Positions 24,908-33,801 of a DNA stretch of 64,000 bases are shown here, in pieces; position 1 is the first letter of the stretch; the number at the start of each line of letters is the position of its first letter. The DNA is taken from positions 1-64,000 of the forward strand of contig JAJTDF010000004.1 in assembly GCA_021294835.1 (NCBI GenBank). The letters run 5' to 3'. Under the pieces are notes generated by a model that did not search any database, was not told the DNA's origin, and saw nothing but the letters and a program-made list of their open reading frames with translations. The stretch is from Planctomycetaceae bacterium (GTDB taxonomy: Bacteria > Planctomycetota > Phycisphaerae > Phycisphaerales > UBA1924). The position numbers and the translations under genes were made by a program.

Positions 24908-26970
24908 TGCACGCCCTCCTTCTTTTCTTGGCTTGTCAGCACAGCCTCAAAGGTGACCTTGTACGTGGAGACAACCGCTCCGGCCTCGGCGAGCAGCGGA
25001 GAGGGCGGGAGCGGAGCGAGGCTGTTGACCTCGCCGACGCCCGGACGCTGGGCCGCGCCGCCCAGGGGCTGCGGCCCCTGGCGACCGGTCAGCGAGGGCG
25101 GAAGGCCCCGACCGGGATCACCACCGCCGGTGCCGATGCCGCGACCGCCCAGCCCGCGACCGCCGGCCTCGGGGGCGGGCAACGCGCCAGGCAGGGCCAG
25201 CGGATCAACCTTGGCCAGTTCGGCGCGGACGGGATCGCCGAGCGTGATGCGATCAAGGAAGTACGGCACGCCGTCGCGCCGGGTGTTCTGCTTGAGCCAG
25301 TTGACGATGGTGTCGTTGACGAAGCGGTCGGCCTCGCCGCCCTTCTTGGTGGTGGTGACAGTCAGCGTGACCACCACGCGAGGACGGGGCGAGTCGGCGC
25401 CACCCTCAGCACCCATGGGGGCTGCGGGCGGGGGCGGGGCGGCTCCGCCTGCGCCGGGGGCCAGACCACGACCGCCGAACTCGCCCACCGGCACGCCGGG
25501 GCTTTGCCCCGCGCCAGGGGCGGCGGCGGCAGCGGCCGCCGGGGCGGCGGTGTATTCGGTGCTGAACGAGTCCATCACGATCTTCTCGGATCCGACCTTG
25601 GACTCCGCGGCGGCCATCAGACGCCCCATGTCGGCGGCAAGGAATCCGTACACCTCGCGGTGCTCGAGCAGGGACATGGCAGCAGCCGCACGCGGATCGG
25701 GCTTGTCTTCAGCCTCGGCGGCGGTCCAGGCGTTCTTGAGGCTCTGGGCCTCGCTCTGGGCGCCGGTGACCAGCGGACTCTTGGCGGTGCGGCCGAGGGC
25801 GACGCTGTCGATCGCCGGACGGAGAAATGAGGCTCCGCCGGCGGCCAGCGCCAGGGCGGCGGCGGCGGCGAACCATGGGGTCTTGCTCTTCCACAGGGCC
25901 TCACGCACAATGCCGACGGGCATGAGGTTGGCGCCGATGGTCTCCATGCCCAGGCCTTGAAGGGCCAGCCCATACGCGGTGGCGAGCTCGCCGGTCCGCT
26001 CAGCGAACTCGGCGGCACGCTCGCCCTCGACCTTGATCCGCGAGAAGGACTCGAGCCGGACAACCTCCATGCCGACCTGCTGCTTGAGGAATGTCCGCAG
26101 GCCGGGGATCTGGAAGGTGGCTCCAAGGCCGACGATGCGAGCAAGTTTGGCGTCGCGGTGTGCGGACTGGTAGTAGCTCAACGACCGCTGCACGTCCTGG
26201 GCGAGATCGCCGAAGACCGGACGCATGGCTTGCAGAATCTGACGGGCGTACTGGCCGTTTTCGGCTTCCTTCTTGAGTTTTTCGGCCTTGACGTAGGAGA
26301 TGTTGAACGCCGTTGAAAGAGCCTCGGTGAACTGGTGGCCGCCGATGGGGAAGGTGCGGATCCACATCCGCCCGCCTTCAGCGACGATCAGGTCCGACGA
26401 GGTGGTGCCGATGTCGAGAATCGCCGTGCCCGGCATGCTCTCGCTGAAGCCCATGTCGTACGCCAGGGCGTTGTACGCCGCGAGCGGGCTGAGCGTGAGA
26501 ATGTCGGGGGTGAGCGAGACGTCCTGCCACTTGGCGAGCTTTTCGTTCACCTTCTCAGTGGTGATGGCGAAGATGCCGACTTCGACATCCGGGCTGCCGG
26601 GCTGGACAAAGGTCTGGTAGTCCCACTGGACGTCGTCAATCGGGAAGGGGATCTGCTGGACCGCCTCGAACTTGACGATGTCGGGGATCTTCTTGGGCTC
26701 CACCGGGGGCAGCTTGGCGAAGCGGGCGAAGCTGGAGTGGCCGGCAATGGAGATCGCCAATGACGCACGCCCGAGGTCCTTCTGGCTGACCAAGGTGCCG
26801 ACGGCCAGACGCTTGGCGTCCGCCTCATCGGTCTCGGGCGCCGAGAGCGGCCGTTTATGGGGCACGTATGCGAAGTCTGCGACCTTCACATCGTCGCCGT
26901 CCCGGACCAGTTTGATGGCCTTCAAAGCCCCGGCGCCTACTTCCACACCCCAGCACGCGTTGGATGCCAT
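24904..26970 (-). CDS. pilM: PilM-PilN fusion, type IV pilus/secretion assembly ATPase-like protein
   Basis: 688 aa. The N-terminal ~360 residues are PilM: an actin-like fold with WGVEVGAGALKAIKL at the start, KFEAVQQIPFPIDDVQWDY, and the phosphate-binding loops LDIGTTSSDL and GGHQFTEAL. PilM normally ends near residue 350 and binds the N-terminal peptide of PilN. Here a PilN-like start follows in the same chain: ANLMPVGIVREALW, a transmembrane helix (WFAAAAALALAAGGASF), and a periplasmic domain with a repetitive Ala/Gly/Pro linker. The PilM cytoplasmic domain would thus be tethered to the membrane. Start ATG 26970 lies 5 nt after an AGG. It heads the operon with the two genes downstream. No pilT/B/C is in the window. 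Confidence 0.8.
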   Translation of the reverse strand: MASNACWGVEVGAGALKAIKLVRDGDDVKVADFAYVPHKRPLSAPETDEADAKRLAVGTLVSQKDLGRASLAISIAGHSSFARFAKLPPVEPKKIPDIVKFEAVQQIPFPIDDVQWDYQTFVQPGSPDVEVGIFAITTEKVNEKLAKWQDVSLTPDILTLSPLAAYNALAYDMGFSESMPGTAILDIGTTSSDLIVAEGGRMWIRTFPIGGHQFTEALSTAFNISYVKAEKLKKEAENGQYARQILQAMRPVFGDLAQDVQRSLSYYQSAHRDAKLARIVGLGATFQIPGLRTFLKQQVGMEVVRLESFSRIKVEGERAAEFAERTGELATAYGLALQGLGMETIGANLMPVGIVREALWKSKTPWFAAAAALALAAGGASFLRPAIDSVALGRTAKSPLVTGAQSEAQSLKNAWTAAEAEDKPDPRAAAAMSLLEHREVYGFLAADMGRLMAAAESKVGSEKIVMDSFSTEYTAAPAAAAAAAPGAGQSPGVPVGEFGGRGLAPGAGGAAPPPPAAPMGAEGGADSPRPRVVVTLTVTTTKKGGEADRFVNDTIVNWLKQNTRRDGVPYFLDRITLGDPVRAELAKVDPLALPGALPAPEAGGRGLGGRGIGTGGGDPGRGLPPSLTGRQGPQPLGGAAQRPGVGEVNSLAPLPPSPLLAEAGAVVSTYKVTFEAVLTSQEKKEGVQ

Positions 26971-27525
26971 GTCCTGTGACCTTCTGATGGGGAACCGTTG
27001 CCGAACCGCTGGACGCACCCCGCCCCGACCGAACACCACCACCCCCCGCATTTTCACCCCTTGGGCCTGCCCCGACGCCGGATGACCCAAACAGACCTCC
27101 GACGTGGGTCCCTTTTGTAGGCCGCCCGTCTCACCTGTTCGCGGCAGCGTTGGCTTCTCTGCGGATGTTCCGTGGCTATGCAGGGCCAGTCGGCTGCTTG
27201 CTCCGCCTTCGGCCATCGATCTGGGCGGACCCGCTTGGGTGCCTCAACCGTGGAGGCCGGGACGCTGCGAATGGTTCGCTCCAATCGGGAAGAAGGTTCC
27301 ACACGCCCGGAGCCGGGAACCGCACAGCCGCAACGGGAGCCGGCCACTTGTGAACCGGGCTGTCGAACCCCAAGAGGTCCGCCGACATGGTTCGCCGGGC
27401 CGAACGCTTTGGGCGGGACCGCAGTCCGGGAAGACCCCCGGGATCGAAAAGAGGGCAGGACTGTCGCGAGCACGCGGCAGGCCGGGGTGACGCACCGTCG
27501 CCACCGGATCTACGCTCTGAACCGC
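26971..27525. other. Gene-free divergent region
   Basis: This region lies upstream of the pilM operon (minus) and the epimerase gene (plus). Its ORFs in all frames look random, with no homology signal that I can recognise. It presumably holds both promoters; I cannot fix a -35/-10 pair with confidence. Confidence 0.45.
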
Positions 27526-28596
27526 ATGAAGCTCCCCGCTGAACTGCTCAATCGCGCAGCCCCCGCCCTTCATGGGTCCAAGGTCTGTGTGACCGGTGGA
27601 GCAGGCTTCATCGGCGGACACCTGCTCGAGGCGCTGCTGCTGCCTCAGATCGGCGTGTCGCAGGTGGCCGTGCTGGATGACCTGTCGAACTCCACACTGA
27701 GCCATGTGGCGGATCTGATGGAGGTTGACCCGGAACGGGTGCGATTCATTCACGGGTCGATTCTCGACGACGATGCTTTGGCGGCCGCCATGGAGGGGTG
27801 TCGGGTGGTTTTCCATCTGGCGGCGGTGGGGTCGGTACCCCGCTCGCTCGCCCACCCGCAGCGGACATGGAGCGTCAACGCAACCGGCACCGTGCGGGTG
27901 CTGGAAGCCGCTCGCCGCTTCGGCGTGGGGCGGGTGGTGCACTCGTCGTCCTCCAGCGTGTACGGCGAGGGAATGGGGGCAACAACCGATGGCCCCCGCG
28001 TGGAGAGCCAGCCGCTTCGCCCGCTGTCGCCGTATGCGGCAAGCAAAGTGGCTGCGGAGGCGGCGGTCGGGGCGTGGTCCCGCTCGTACGACTGCCAGGC
28101 CTTCTCGCTGCGGTACTTCAACGTGGTCGGGCCTCGCCAGCGGGCCAACTCGGCGTACGCAGCGGTGGTGCCGGCCTTCGCCAGCGCGATGCTGGGGGGC
28201 GGACGGCCGGCGGTGTACGGCGACGGCCAGCAGGCCCGCGACTTCACGCCGGTGGCCAACGTGGTGGCGGCCAACCTGTTGGCTGCAGCGGCCCCGCTTT
28301 CGGCCACTCTCACGCTGGGGCTGGCGATGAATATCGGCACCGGAAGGGCCACGTCGGTGCTGGAACTGGCCGCCATGATCGCAACCCGAACCAGTCGGAT
28401 GGAGGTGCAGCCGGTGTTCCACCCGGCTCGAATGGGCGAAATCCGCAACTCCCTGGCTGACATCAGCCTGGCGCGGGCGGCGATCGGCTACGAGCCGATC
28501 GCAACGCTGGAAGAGGCGCTGGACGAGACGGTGGCCAGCTATCGAGCCGCCGGGGTGGGCAGCGGGCAGCCGGCGGACGACCCGTTGCCGGAGTGA
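27526..28596 (+). CDS. NAD-dependent epimerase/dehydratase (UDP-sugar epimerase type)
   Basis: 356 aa. Extended SDR fold: the NAD-binding GGAGFIGG (24-31), the acidic residue after beta-2 (VLDDLSN), HLAA, and the catalytic Y-x3-K in SPYAASKVAAE (Tyr about 170) with Ser in SSSSVYG. NVVGPRQ and FTPVANVV match UDP-glucose/UDP-glucuronate 4-epimerase-like enzymes that make surface-polysaccharide precursors. ATG 27526 begins about 16 residues before the first beta strand; a longer in-frame reading back to 27172 is not protein-like. Substrate specificity is not resolved. No other polysaccharide gene is adjacent. Confidence 0.85.
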   Translation: MKLPAELLNRAAPALHGSKVCVTGGAGFIGGHLLEALLLPQIGVSQVAVLDDLSNSTLSHVADLMEVDPERVRFIHGSILDDDALAAAMEGCRVVFHLAAVGSVPRSLAHPQRTWSVNATGTVRVLEAARRFGVGRVVHSSSSSVYGEGMGATTDGPRVESQPLRPLSPYAASKVAAEAAVGAWSRSYDCQAFSLRYFNVVGPRQRANSAYAAVVPAFASAMLGGGRPAVYGDGQQARDFTPVANVVAANLLAAAAPLSATLTLGLAMNIGTGRATSVLELAAMIATRTSRMEVQPVFHPARMGEIRNSLADISLARAAIGYEPIATLEEALDETVASYRAAGVGSGQPADDPLPE

Positions 28597-28670
28597 CGGG
28601 CGGCGGGGCGAAGTGAACGTGGCGAACGCGATCCGGAATCACCGACTCACAAGAGGGCCGATAACTGAAC

Positions 28671-28883
28671 ATGATTGCTGCTTGTGTCGATACCTTCCGT
28701 GGAGCGTTGGCGTTGGCCGGGCTGGCCCTGCGGTCGAAGCTGCGGTTCTCCGGGGCCTATTGGCAGTGGCGAGAGCACACGGCCTTCGGGCGGGGCACGC
28801 CCGCCGGAGCGGGGTTTGTTGATCGAATCCGGTACCTCGCCCACTACGTGCGGTGGGTCGGCCAGATGCGGCGGCAGGCCTGA
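28671..28883 (+). CDS. Small basic hypothetical protein
   Basis: 70 aa, family unknown. MIAACVDTFRGALALAGLAL is a weak amphipathic or membrane-associated helix, followed by Arg/Trp/Tyr-rich residues (RFSGAYWQWRE, RIRYLAHYVRW). The residue pattern and GC-rich third positions suggest a real short gene. It has no clear SD. It starts 75 bp beyond the epimerase stop, so it may be its operon partner, and it ends 16 bp before the 54-C run. Confidence 0.5.
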   Translation: MIAACVDTFRGALALAGLALRSKLRFSGAYWQWREHTAFGRGTPAGAGFVDRIRYLAHYVRWVGQMRRQA

Positions 28884-28899
28884 CGGCCCGGATGGCTCG

Positions 28900-28953
<54 letters not shown>

Positions 28954-29131
28954 ACTCGGCTGGCGCGGGCTGCGGGTGGCCTCGGGCGTTCCCGGGAGCC
29001 CTCCCGACCAACCCACAAACACAATGGTGAACCCACCACTGGCCTTGGAGCGGTCTGCCCGCTAAACTTGCGGCCCGGCGGATCCCGCCGCCGGGTTTCC
29101 AGTCAGCAGTTTCCTTCGGAGTTCGATTGCC

Positions 29132-29473
29132 GTGGTCAAGATCCGCATGAAGCGCATGGGTCGTCCGCACCGTCCGTTCTACCGCATCAATGCGGTGGAC
29201 AGCCGCGTCAAGCGCGATGGCAAGGTGATCGAGAACCTCGGCTGGTACGACCCGATGGCCCCGGGCAAGAACTACGAGCTCAACGCTGAGCGCATCAAGC
29301 ACTGGCTTGATCACGGCGCCCAGCCGAGCGAGACCATCATGGACCTTCTGGCCAAGAACGGTCTGGTGGACGCTGAGAAGTGGGCGAAGCGTCAGGCTTG
29401 GCGGACCGAGGCCAAGAAGAAGGCCGCTGCCGCCCGCGCCGCTGCCGGCAAGAAGGACGAGGCCAAGGCCTGA
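29132..29473 (+). CDS. rpsP: 30S ribosomal protein S16
   Basis: 113 aa. Binds 16S rRNA in the body of the small subunit. The family start VKIRMKRMGRPHRPFYRINAVDSR and NLGWYDP are plain, and the Lys/Ala-rich C-terminal extension is common. GTG 29132 has GGAG 10 nt upstream. Bacterial rpsP is usually followed by rimM; here a strong hairpin with T5 lies 27 nt after the stop and trmD comes next. Confidence 0.97.
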   Translation: MVKIRMKRMGRPHRPFYRINAVDSRVKRDGKVIENLGWYDPMAPGKNYELNAERIKHWLDHGAQPSETIMDLLAKNGLVDAEKWAKRQAWRTEAKKKAAAARAAAGKKDEAKA

Positions 29474-29499
29474 TCGTCCGATCAACCGCAAGGAACTCC

Positions 29500-29536
29500 C
29501 GCGACCCGGCCCTGGATGCCGGGTCGCGTGCTTTTT
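29500..29536 (+). terminator. Terminator between rpsP and trmD
   Basis: CGCGACCCGGC (29500-29510) pairs with GCCGGGTCGCG (29518-29528), an 11-bp stem with a 7-nt loop, followed by TGCTTTTT. It lies between genes that are normally one operon. Confidence 0.8.
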
Positions 29537-29670
29537 GGCGGTCGCCCCCGCGACCGACGCCCGGCTGACGGGGCGAACAATGCCGTCGGCCGATGCCCGC
29601 CCCGCTGGCTCGCCCGATTCGCCCCGCCGCCCTTGCCCACCCGGTCCGCTGGCCCTCACCCCGCAACGCT

Positions 29671-30507
29671 GTGCCCCCGCTTCGAGTCGACATCCTGACC
29701 ACCTTTCCGGAGATGTTCGGCACGCAGCCCGGCTGTGCGCTGGCAAGCAGCATCCCGGCACGTGCGGCTCAGGCCGGGGCTATCGCCTGGCACGCGCACA
29801 ACATCCGCGATTGGTCACGTGACAAGCACCGCAAGACCGACGACCGGCCGTTCGGCGGCGGGCCCGGCATGGTGATGACCTGCCAGCCGTTGTACGACGC
29901 GGTGGCTGCGGTGGAGTCGCTCGATCCGCGGCCGGCAACCCGCATTTTGCTGACCCCGCAGGGCATCCCGCTCACCCAGCAGGTGGTTGAACAGCTGGCC
30001 CGGCGGGACCGGCTGCTGCTGATCGCCGGTCATTACGAGGGGATTGACGAACGGGTGATCGAGCACCTGGCCCCGGTGGAAATTTCGCTGGGGGACTACG
30101 TGCTGTCGGGCGGCGAGCTCGGGGCCATCGTGCTGATCGACGCGGTGGCCCGCCTGCTCCCGGGTGTGCTGGGAGATCAGCGGTCGGCCCATCAGGACAG
30201 CTTCTCGGTGACGCAGCCCTTTACCGGACCGACCGGCACCCCTCGGGCCCTGCGGGTGGATGTGCCCGAGGGAGCCCGGCTGCTGGACTGCCCGCACTAT
30301 GCCAAGCCCCGCGAGTGGATGGGCCGCGAGGTGCCCGATGTGCTGCTCTCGGGGGATCACACCGCCATCGAACGGTGGAGGCTGCTGCAGCGACTGGAAC
30401 GCACCCAGGCTCGGCGGCCGGACCTCATGACCACCCCCCCACCGCCGGTGGTGCTGCCGCCACCGCAGGCTCAACTCCAGGCGCCACCCGCGGGGCCGGG
30501 GGCCTAA
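29671..30507 (+). CDS. trmD: tRNA (guanine-N1-)-methyltransferase
   Basis: 278 aa. Methylates G37 next to the anticodon of tRNAs that read CNN/GNN-type codons, preventing +1 frameshifts. RVDILTTFPEMF at the N-terminus and the trefoil-knot SAM site (LLIAGHYEGIDERV, EISLGDYVLSGGE) are typical, as are SVTQPFTGPTGTP and the C-terminal LLSGDH. GTG 29671 fits the family start; ATG 29593 is a longer reading with an Ala/Pro-rich extension and no motif. The Pro/Gln-rich C-terminal tail (about 25 residues) is unusual. rplS follows. Confidence 0.9.
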   Translation: MPPLRVDILTTFPEMFGTQPGCALASSIPARAAQAGAIAWHAHNIRDWSRDKHRKTDDRPFGGGPGMVMTCQPLYDAVAAVESLDPRPATRILLTPQGIPLTQQVVEQLARRDRLLLIAGHYEGIDERVIEHLAPVEISLGDYVLSGGELGAIVLIDAVARLLPGVLGDQRSAHQDSFSVTQPFTGPTGTPRALRVDVPEGARLLDCPHYAKPREWMGREVPDVLLSGDHTAIERWRLLQRLERTQARRPDLMTTPPPPVVLPPPQAQLQAPPAGPGA

Positions 30508-30673
30508 CCTGACACAGACCGAACACTCGGCGGTGGGCGAAAGCCCTCCCCGCCGGGGGGAGCGGTCGTTTCCGCGTCGCGGCCCGTTTACACCGACGAA
30601 CAACCGCCATATCATCTCGGCCCCGTGCAGGCTGCTGCCCGGGCCGTTTGTGGTTCACGCAAGGACACCCGCC

Positions 30674-31069
30674 ATGGCCATCCAGGCAACCCTCGAGAAG
30701 ATCAACGCCGCTTCGCTCAAGTCCGACCTGCCCCGCATGGACATCGGCGACAACATCAGTGTTCACTGCCGCATCATCGAAGGCAGCAAGGAGCGCATCC
30801 AGGTCTTCACCGGCGTGCTGATCGCCCGGTCCGGCCGGGGCGTCAACGAGATGATCACCGTCCGCCGCATCGTCGAAGAGACGGGCGTTGAGCGCGTGTT
30901 CCCGATCAACTCGCCGAAGATCGCACTGTTTGAAGTGGTGCGCCGCGGCAATGCCCGCCGCGCCAAGCTCTACTACCTGCGTGCCCGCACCGGCAAGTCC
31001 CGCCGGATCACTGACCGCCGCCGCGGCATCAAGCACATCGCGGGCCTCAAGCTGGCCGGTCAGGATTGA
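30674..31069 (+). CDS. rplS: 50S ribosomal protein L19
   Basis: 131 aa, the usual length. Sits at the 30S-50S interface. IEGSKERIQVFTGVLIARSG, TVRRIVEETGVERVFPINSP and RRGNARRAKLYYLRARTGK are family signatures. ATG 30674 follows a spacer of 166 bp from trmD. A strong terminator follows the gene, so rplS is the last member of the unit. Confidence 0.97.
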   Translation: MAIQATLEKINAASLKSDLPRMDIGDNISVHCRIIEGSKERIQVFTGVLIARSGRGVNEMITVRRIVEETGVERVFPINSPKIALFEVVRRGNARRAKLYYLRARTGKSRRITDRRRGIKHIAGLKLAGQD

Positions 31070-31111
31070 ATCGGGTCGCCGCCGGGCGACTCCCACAACC
31101 CGCAGCATCAG

Positions 31112-31140
31112 ACAAGCCCGGGCAGCCGGGCTTGTTTTCA
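31112..31140 (+). terminator. Terminator after rplS
   Basis: ACAAGCCCGG (31112-31121) and CCGGGCTTGT (31126-31135) form a perfect 10-bp stem with a GCAG loop, followed by TTTTCATTT. It is the strongest intrinsic terminator I see in the window. Confidence 0.9.
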
Positions 31141-31312
31141 TTTGCGACCGAAGCAATCGACGCGGACGGTGGTCACCCGGTTATCGCCGCGATCCCCGTA
31201 CTCCCCCAACCCACGCCTTGATCCGCCCAGGCGACGAAGCCCGCTGCGGCCGGTCCGGTTCAGGCCCACTCGCAGCAGTTGCCACCCGGTGATCGGGCGG
31301 CACACACGGCTA

Positions 31313-32725
31313 TCACTGGGCGATCAGCCAGGTGGAGATCAGGAGCACCAGAACTCCGCCGAGGAGGCAGACGGCGGCGGTGGGATGGCGACGGACCGCC
31401 AGACGCAGATGCCAGAACCAAGGCGATCTGGTCCACGCGAGCGGGAAGTTGTGCTGCCAGGCGGTCAGGTCCTGTGCGAGTTCACCGGCCGAGCCATAGC
31501 GGCGGGAGATGTCAGGCTCGAGCGCGCGGCGGCAGATGGCCCGCAGGTCGCGATCGATTCCCGGCAAGTCGGGCAGAATCGGGGGGGTGGTGCGGCCGGC
31601 CCGTGCGTCATGGATGCGAGCCACCTCGGCGGGCGTGCTGCCGTTGGGATACTCGCCGGTGAGGAGGTAAAACAGCAGCCCGCCAAGGGCGTAGACGTCG
31701 GACTGCGGCCAGTCGCCGCTGAGTTCACCTCTGTACTGCTCGGGGCTGATGAATGCGATGTTGCCCTGTGCGGCGCCGGCACTGGCCGGTCCGCGAGTGG
31801 CCTGGGATGCGTTGCCGAAGTCGGTGACCATCGGCTCGCCTTCGACAGTCAGGAGGATGTTCGCAGGCTTTAGATCGCGGTGGATTGACCCGACGCAGTG
31901 CGCTGCCTGCACGCCTTCGGCGACCTTGCGGACGATCCTGACCGCTTCCCTGGCCTCCAGCCGGCCGCCCTGTGAGTCGAGCAGATCGGCAAGGTTGCCT
32001 CCGGGGATGTAGTCATACACGAGGTAGGCCTCGCCGGAGGGGGCGACGCCCCGATCGAGAATACGGACCACATGAGCATGCTCGATGCGCCGCACGGCCA
32101 GAGCCTCGTGCCGTGCTTCCACCCGGCCTCCGCCCGACGGCGACCAGAGCACCTTCACAGCGACCACCGCCGGGCGGCTGGTCTCGGACATCATGCGGTC
32201 GGTGGCGGCGAACACCTCGCCGATGGAGCCGCTGCCGAGCGAACGGGTGAGTTGATAGCGGGGACGGACGACCGAATCCACGGTGGTGACCAGCGGGCCG
32301 AAGTCCGACGGAAGCATGCGTGCAGGCGGCCCCTGCACCGCACGACGGATGTGAGCCGTCTCATGCATGACCTCGTCGAGAAGGGCCGCCTCGCGGATCG
32401 CCCGACGAAGCCGTGGGTAGCGTCGTTGCAGTTCCCTGACAGCCGCCTCGCTGTCGTCGCCAAGACGGCGGGAGAGCGCCGCCAGGCAAACGCACACGGC
32501 GGCATCCAGCGCTTCGGGCATGGCATCGAGTTGGGGCACGGCCTCGAGGTAACGGTCCAGCGGAACGTCAAGCGAACGCTCCAGCCGCACCAAGCCATCA
32601 GTCTGGATGGCGTCAGCAAGGCTGGCATCGCTCTGGCGGGCGAGATCGCCGGCGATATCAGCGAATGGCACATCCTCTCCGGTGGAGGCGGCGTACAGCC
32701 TTTCGATGGCCTGAACCTGCTGCAT
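31313..32725 (-). CDS. Membrane Ser/Thr protein kinase coupled to an ECF sigma factor
   Basis: 470 aa. Full kinase set: Gly-loop GSGSIGEVF (about 164-172), Lys191 in VAVKVLW, HRDLKPANILL (282-292), DFG at 302-304, and SPEQYRG. The first ~150 residues are helical and unassigned. One transmembrane helix lies near the C-terminus (about 447-468) with almost nothing beyond it, so the kinase is anchored by its tail and has no external sensor. The start ATG (32725) shares one base with the stop of the sigma factor gene as ATGA, so they are cotranslated. In Planctomycetota, ECF genes linked to such kinases are common; the kinase may control the sigma factor by phosphorylation, which is an inference. 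Confidence 0.85.
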   Translation of the reverse strand: MQQVQAIERLYAASTGEDVPFADIAGDLARQSDASLADAIQTDGLVRLERSLDVPLDRYLEAVPQLDAMPEALDAAVCVCLAALSRRLGDDSEAAVRELQRRYPRLRRAIREAALLDEVMHETAHIRRAVQGPPARMLPSDFGPLVTTVDSVVRPRYQLTRSLGSGSIGEVFAATDRMMSETSRPAVVAVKVLWSPSGGGRVEARHEALAVRRIEHAHVVRILDRGVAPSGEAYLVYDYIPGGNLADLLDSQGGRLEAREAVRIVRKVAEGVQAAHCVGSIHRDLKPANILLTVEGEPMVTDFGNASQATRGPASAGAAQGNIAFISPEQYRGELSGDWPQSDVYALGGLLFYLLTGEYPNGSTPAEVARIHDARAGRTTPPILPDLPGIDRDLRAICRRALEPDISRRYGSAGELAQDLTAWQHNFPLAWTRSPWFWHLRLAVRRHPTAAVCLLGGVLVLLISTWLIAQ

Positions 32726-33606
32726 CAGTCCTCTTGCAGATGCGGACCCAGCCGCTCCCGCAGCCGTTCCTTGATCTCCTGCCAACGCTTGCGGACGGCG
32801 GCCGACGTCATCCCGAGGCTCTCGGCGATCTCGGCATGCGGGACATCCTTCAGCCAGAGTTCCAGGATCTTGCGGTCCTTCTCGTCCTTGATGCCGCACA
32901 GAATCTTGTCCAGTTCGACCACAAAGCCGCCCTCACCCCCACGCTCAGCATCGCCGAGTTTCTTCGCCATGGCGGCGGCGATGACGCCGTCGGGGCCCTC
33001 GGTCTGATAGAGGCGGTTGAAAATGCGGACCTTGTCGATCGCCGCGTTGTCAGCGATACGGCCGACCAGCGCCCAGAGGCGGCGGGGATTGTCGGCCTCA
33101 AGGCGGCCGTCGCGGACGAACTGATCCAGGCGGCGAGCAACGGTGGAGACCATCTCGTTGGCATCGTAAAGGCGCCGGACGGGGCCGTTGAGCTTGCCCC
33201 GGACGCGACGCTTGATGCGGCTGCCATAGCGGTTGATGAACTCGGCGACCGCCTGACGGTCCTTGGCCCGCATGCGGGTGAGCAGATCCAGCAGGATCGG
33301 GTCAATCTCGCCGTCGTCCTCGACCCCGAGCGCATCGCCACCGAGGACGTGATCCGCGCCATCGCCCGCTAACGTCTGGTCTGCCCCTGGCAGGGCGGAG
33401 CCGAGTTGACAACTGCCCGGCAGGATCGCTCCCTCGACCATCGACAGCAGGTCGGCCGATCGGATCGGCGTCGAACTGCCTCTCGGTTCGGTGTGAGGGA
33501 GACTCACGCTGTGGTGGGGCTCGGTTGTCCGGCCCTGACCAGCCGAAAGGCGTTCATCATCGCTTGCCATGGTCGTAGGTCCGCTCAGGTTGGGGCTGCA
33601 GCACAT
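32725..33606 (-). CDS. ECF-type RNA polymerase sigma factor with long N-terminus
   Basis: 293 aa. Sigma region 2 is seen in LLDLLTRMRAKDRQAVAEF through RRLWALVGRIADNAAID (about residues 105-195), and region 4 helix-turn-helix in LWLKDVPHAEIAESLGMTSAAVRKRW (about 250-278). ATG 33606 has AAGGAG 6 nt upstream, a strong RBS that fixes the start. About 100 residues precede region 2, which is unusual for ECF factors and may be a regulatory extension. No anti-sigma factor is nearby; the kinase gene overlapping its stop codon is the likely regulator. The promoter it recognises is not known. Confidence 0.8.
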   Translation of the reverse strand: MCCSPNLSGPTTMASDDERLSAGQGRTTEPHHSVSLPHTEPRGSSTPIRSADLLSMVEGAILPGSCQLGSALPGADQTLAGDGADHVLGGDALGVEDDGEIDPILLDLLTRMRAKDRQAVAEFINRYGSRIKRRVRGKLNGPVRRLYDANEMVSTVARRLDQFVRDGRLEADNPRRLWALVGRIADNAAIDKVRIFNRLYQTEGPDGVIAAAMAKKLGDAERGGEGGFVVELDKILCGIKDEKDRKILELWLKDVPHAEIAESLGMTSAAVRKRWQEIKERLRERLGPHLQED

Positions 33607-33801
33607 GGGCTACTCCTTCTGAGGCAAAGAGTTGCCCCCCAAGTCCACACCACCCCCTGAGGGAAATCCCCTGAACCGTACCTCCCCCCAATACCCTAGC
33701 AAGCCAGCACCACATCCATCCGGCGGCCGCATGGGTCAGCCGATCTGCCGAGCCCCCCTCCCGGGGCGGACCATGCCGAACGCCCGTCAGGGTCGCCCCG
33801 T

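Noticed and set aside
29593-29670. Longer trmD N-terminus from ATG 29593
   Set aside because: It adds 26 Ala/Pro-rich residues before the conserved start; GTG 29671 fits the family better.
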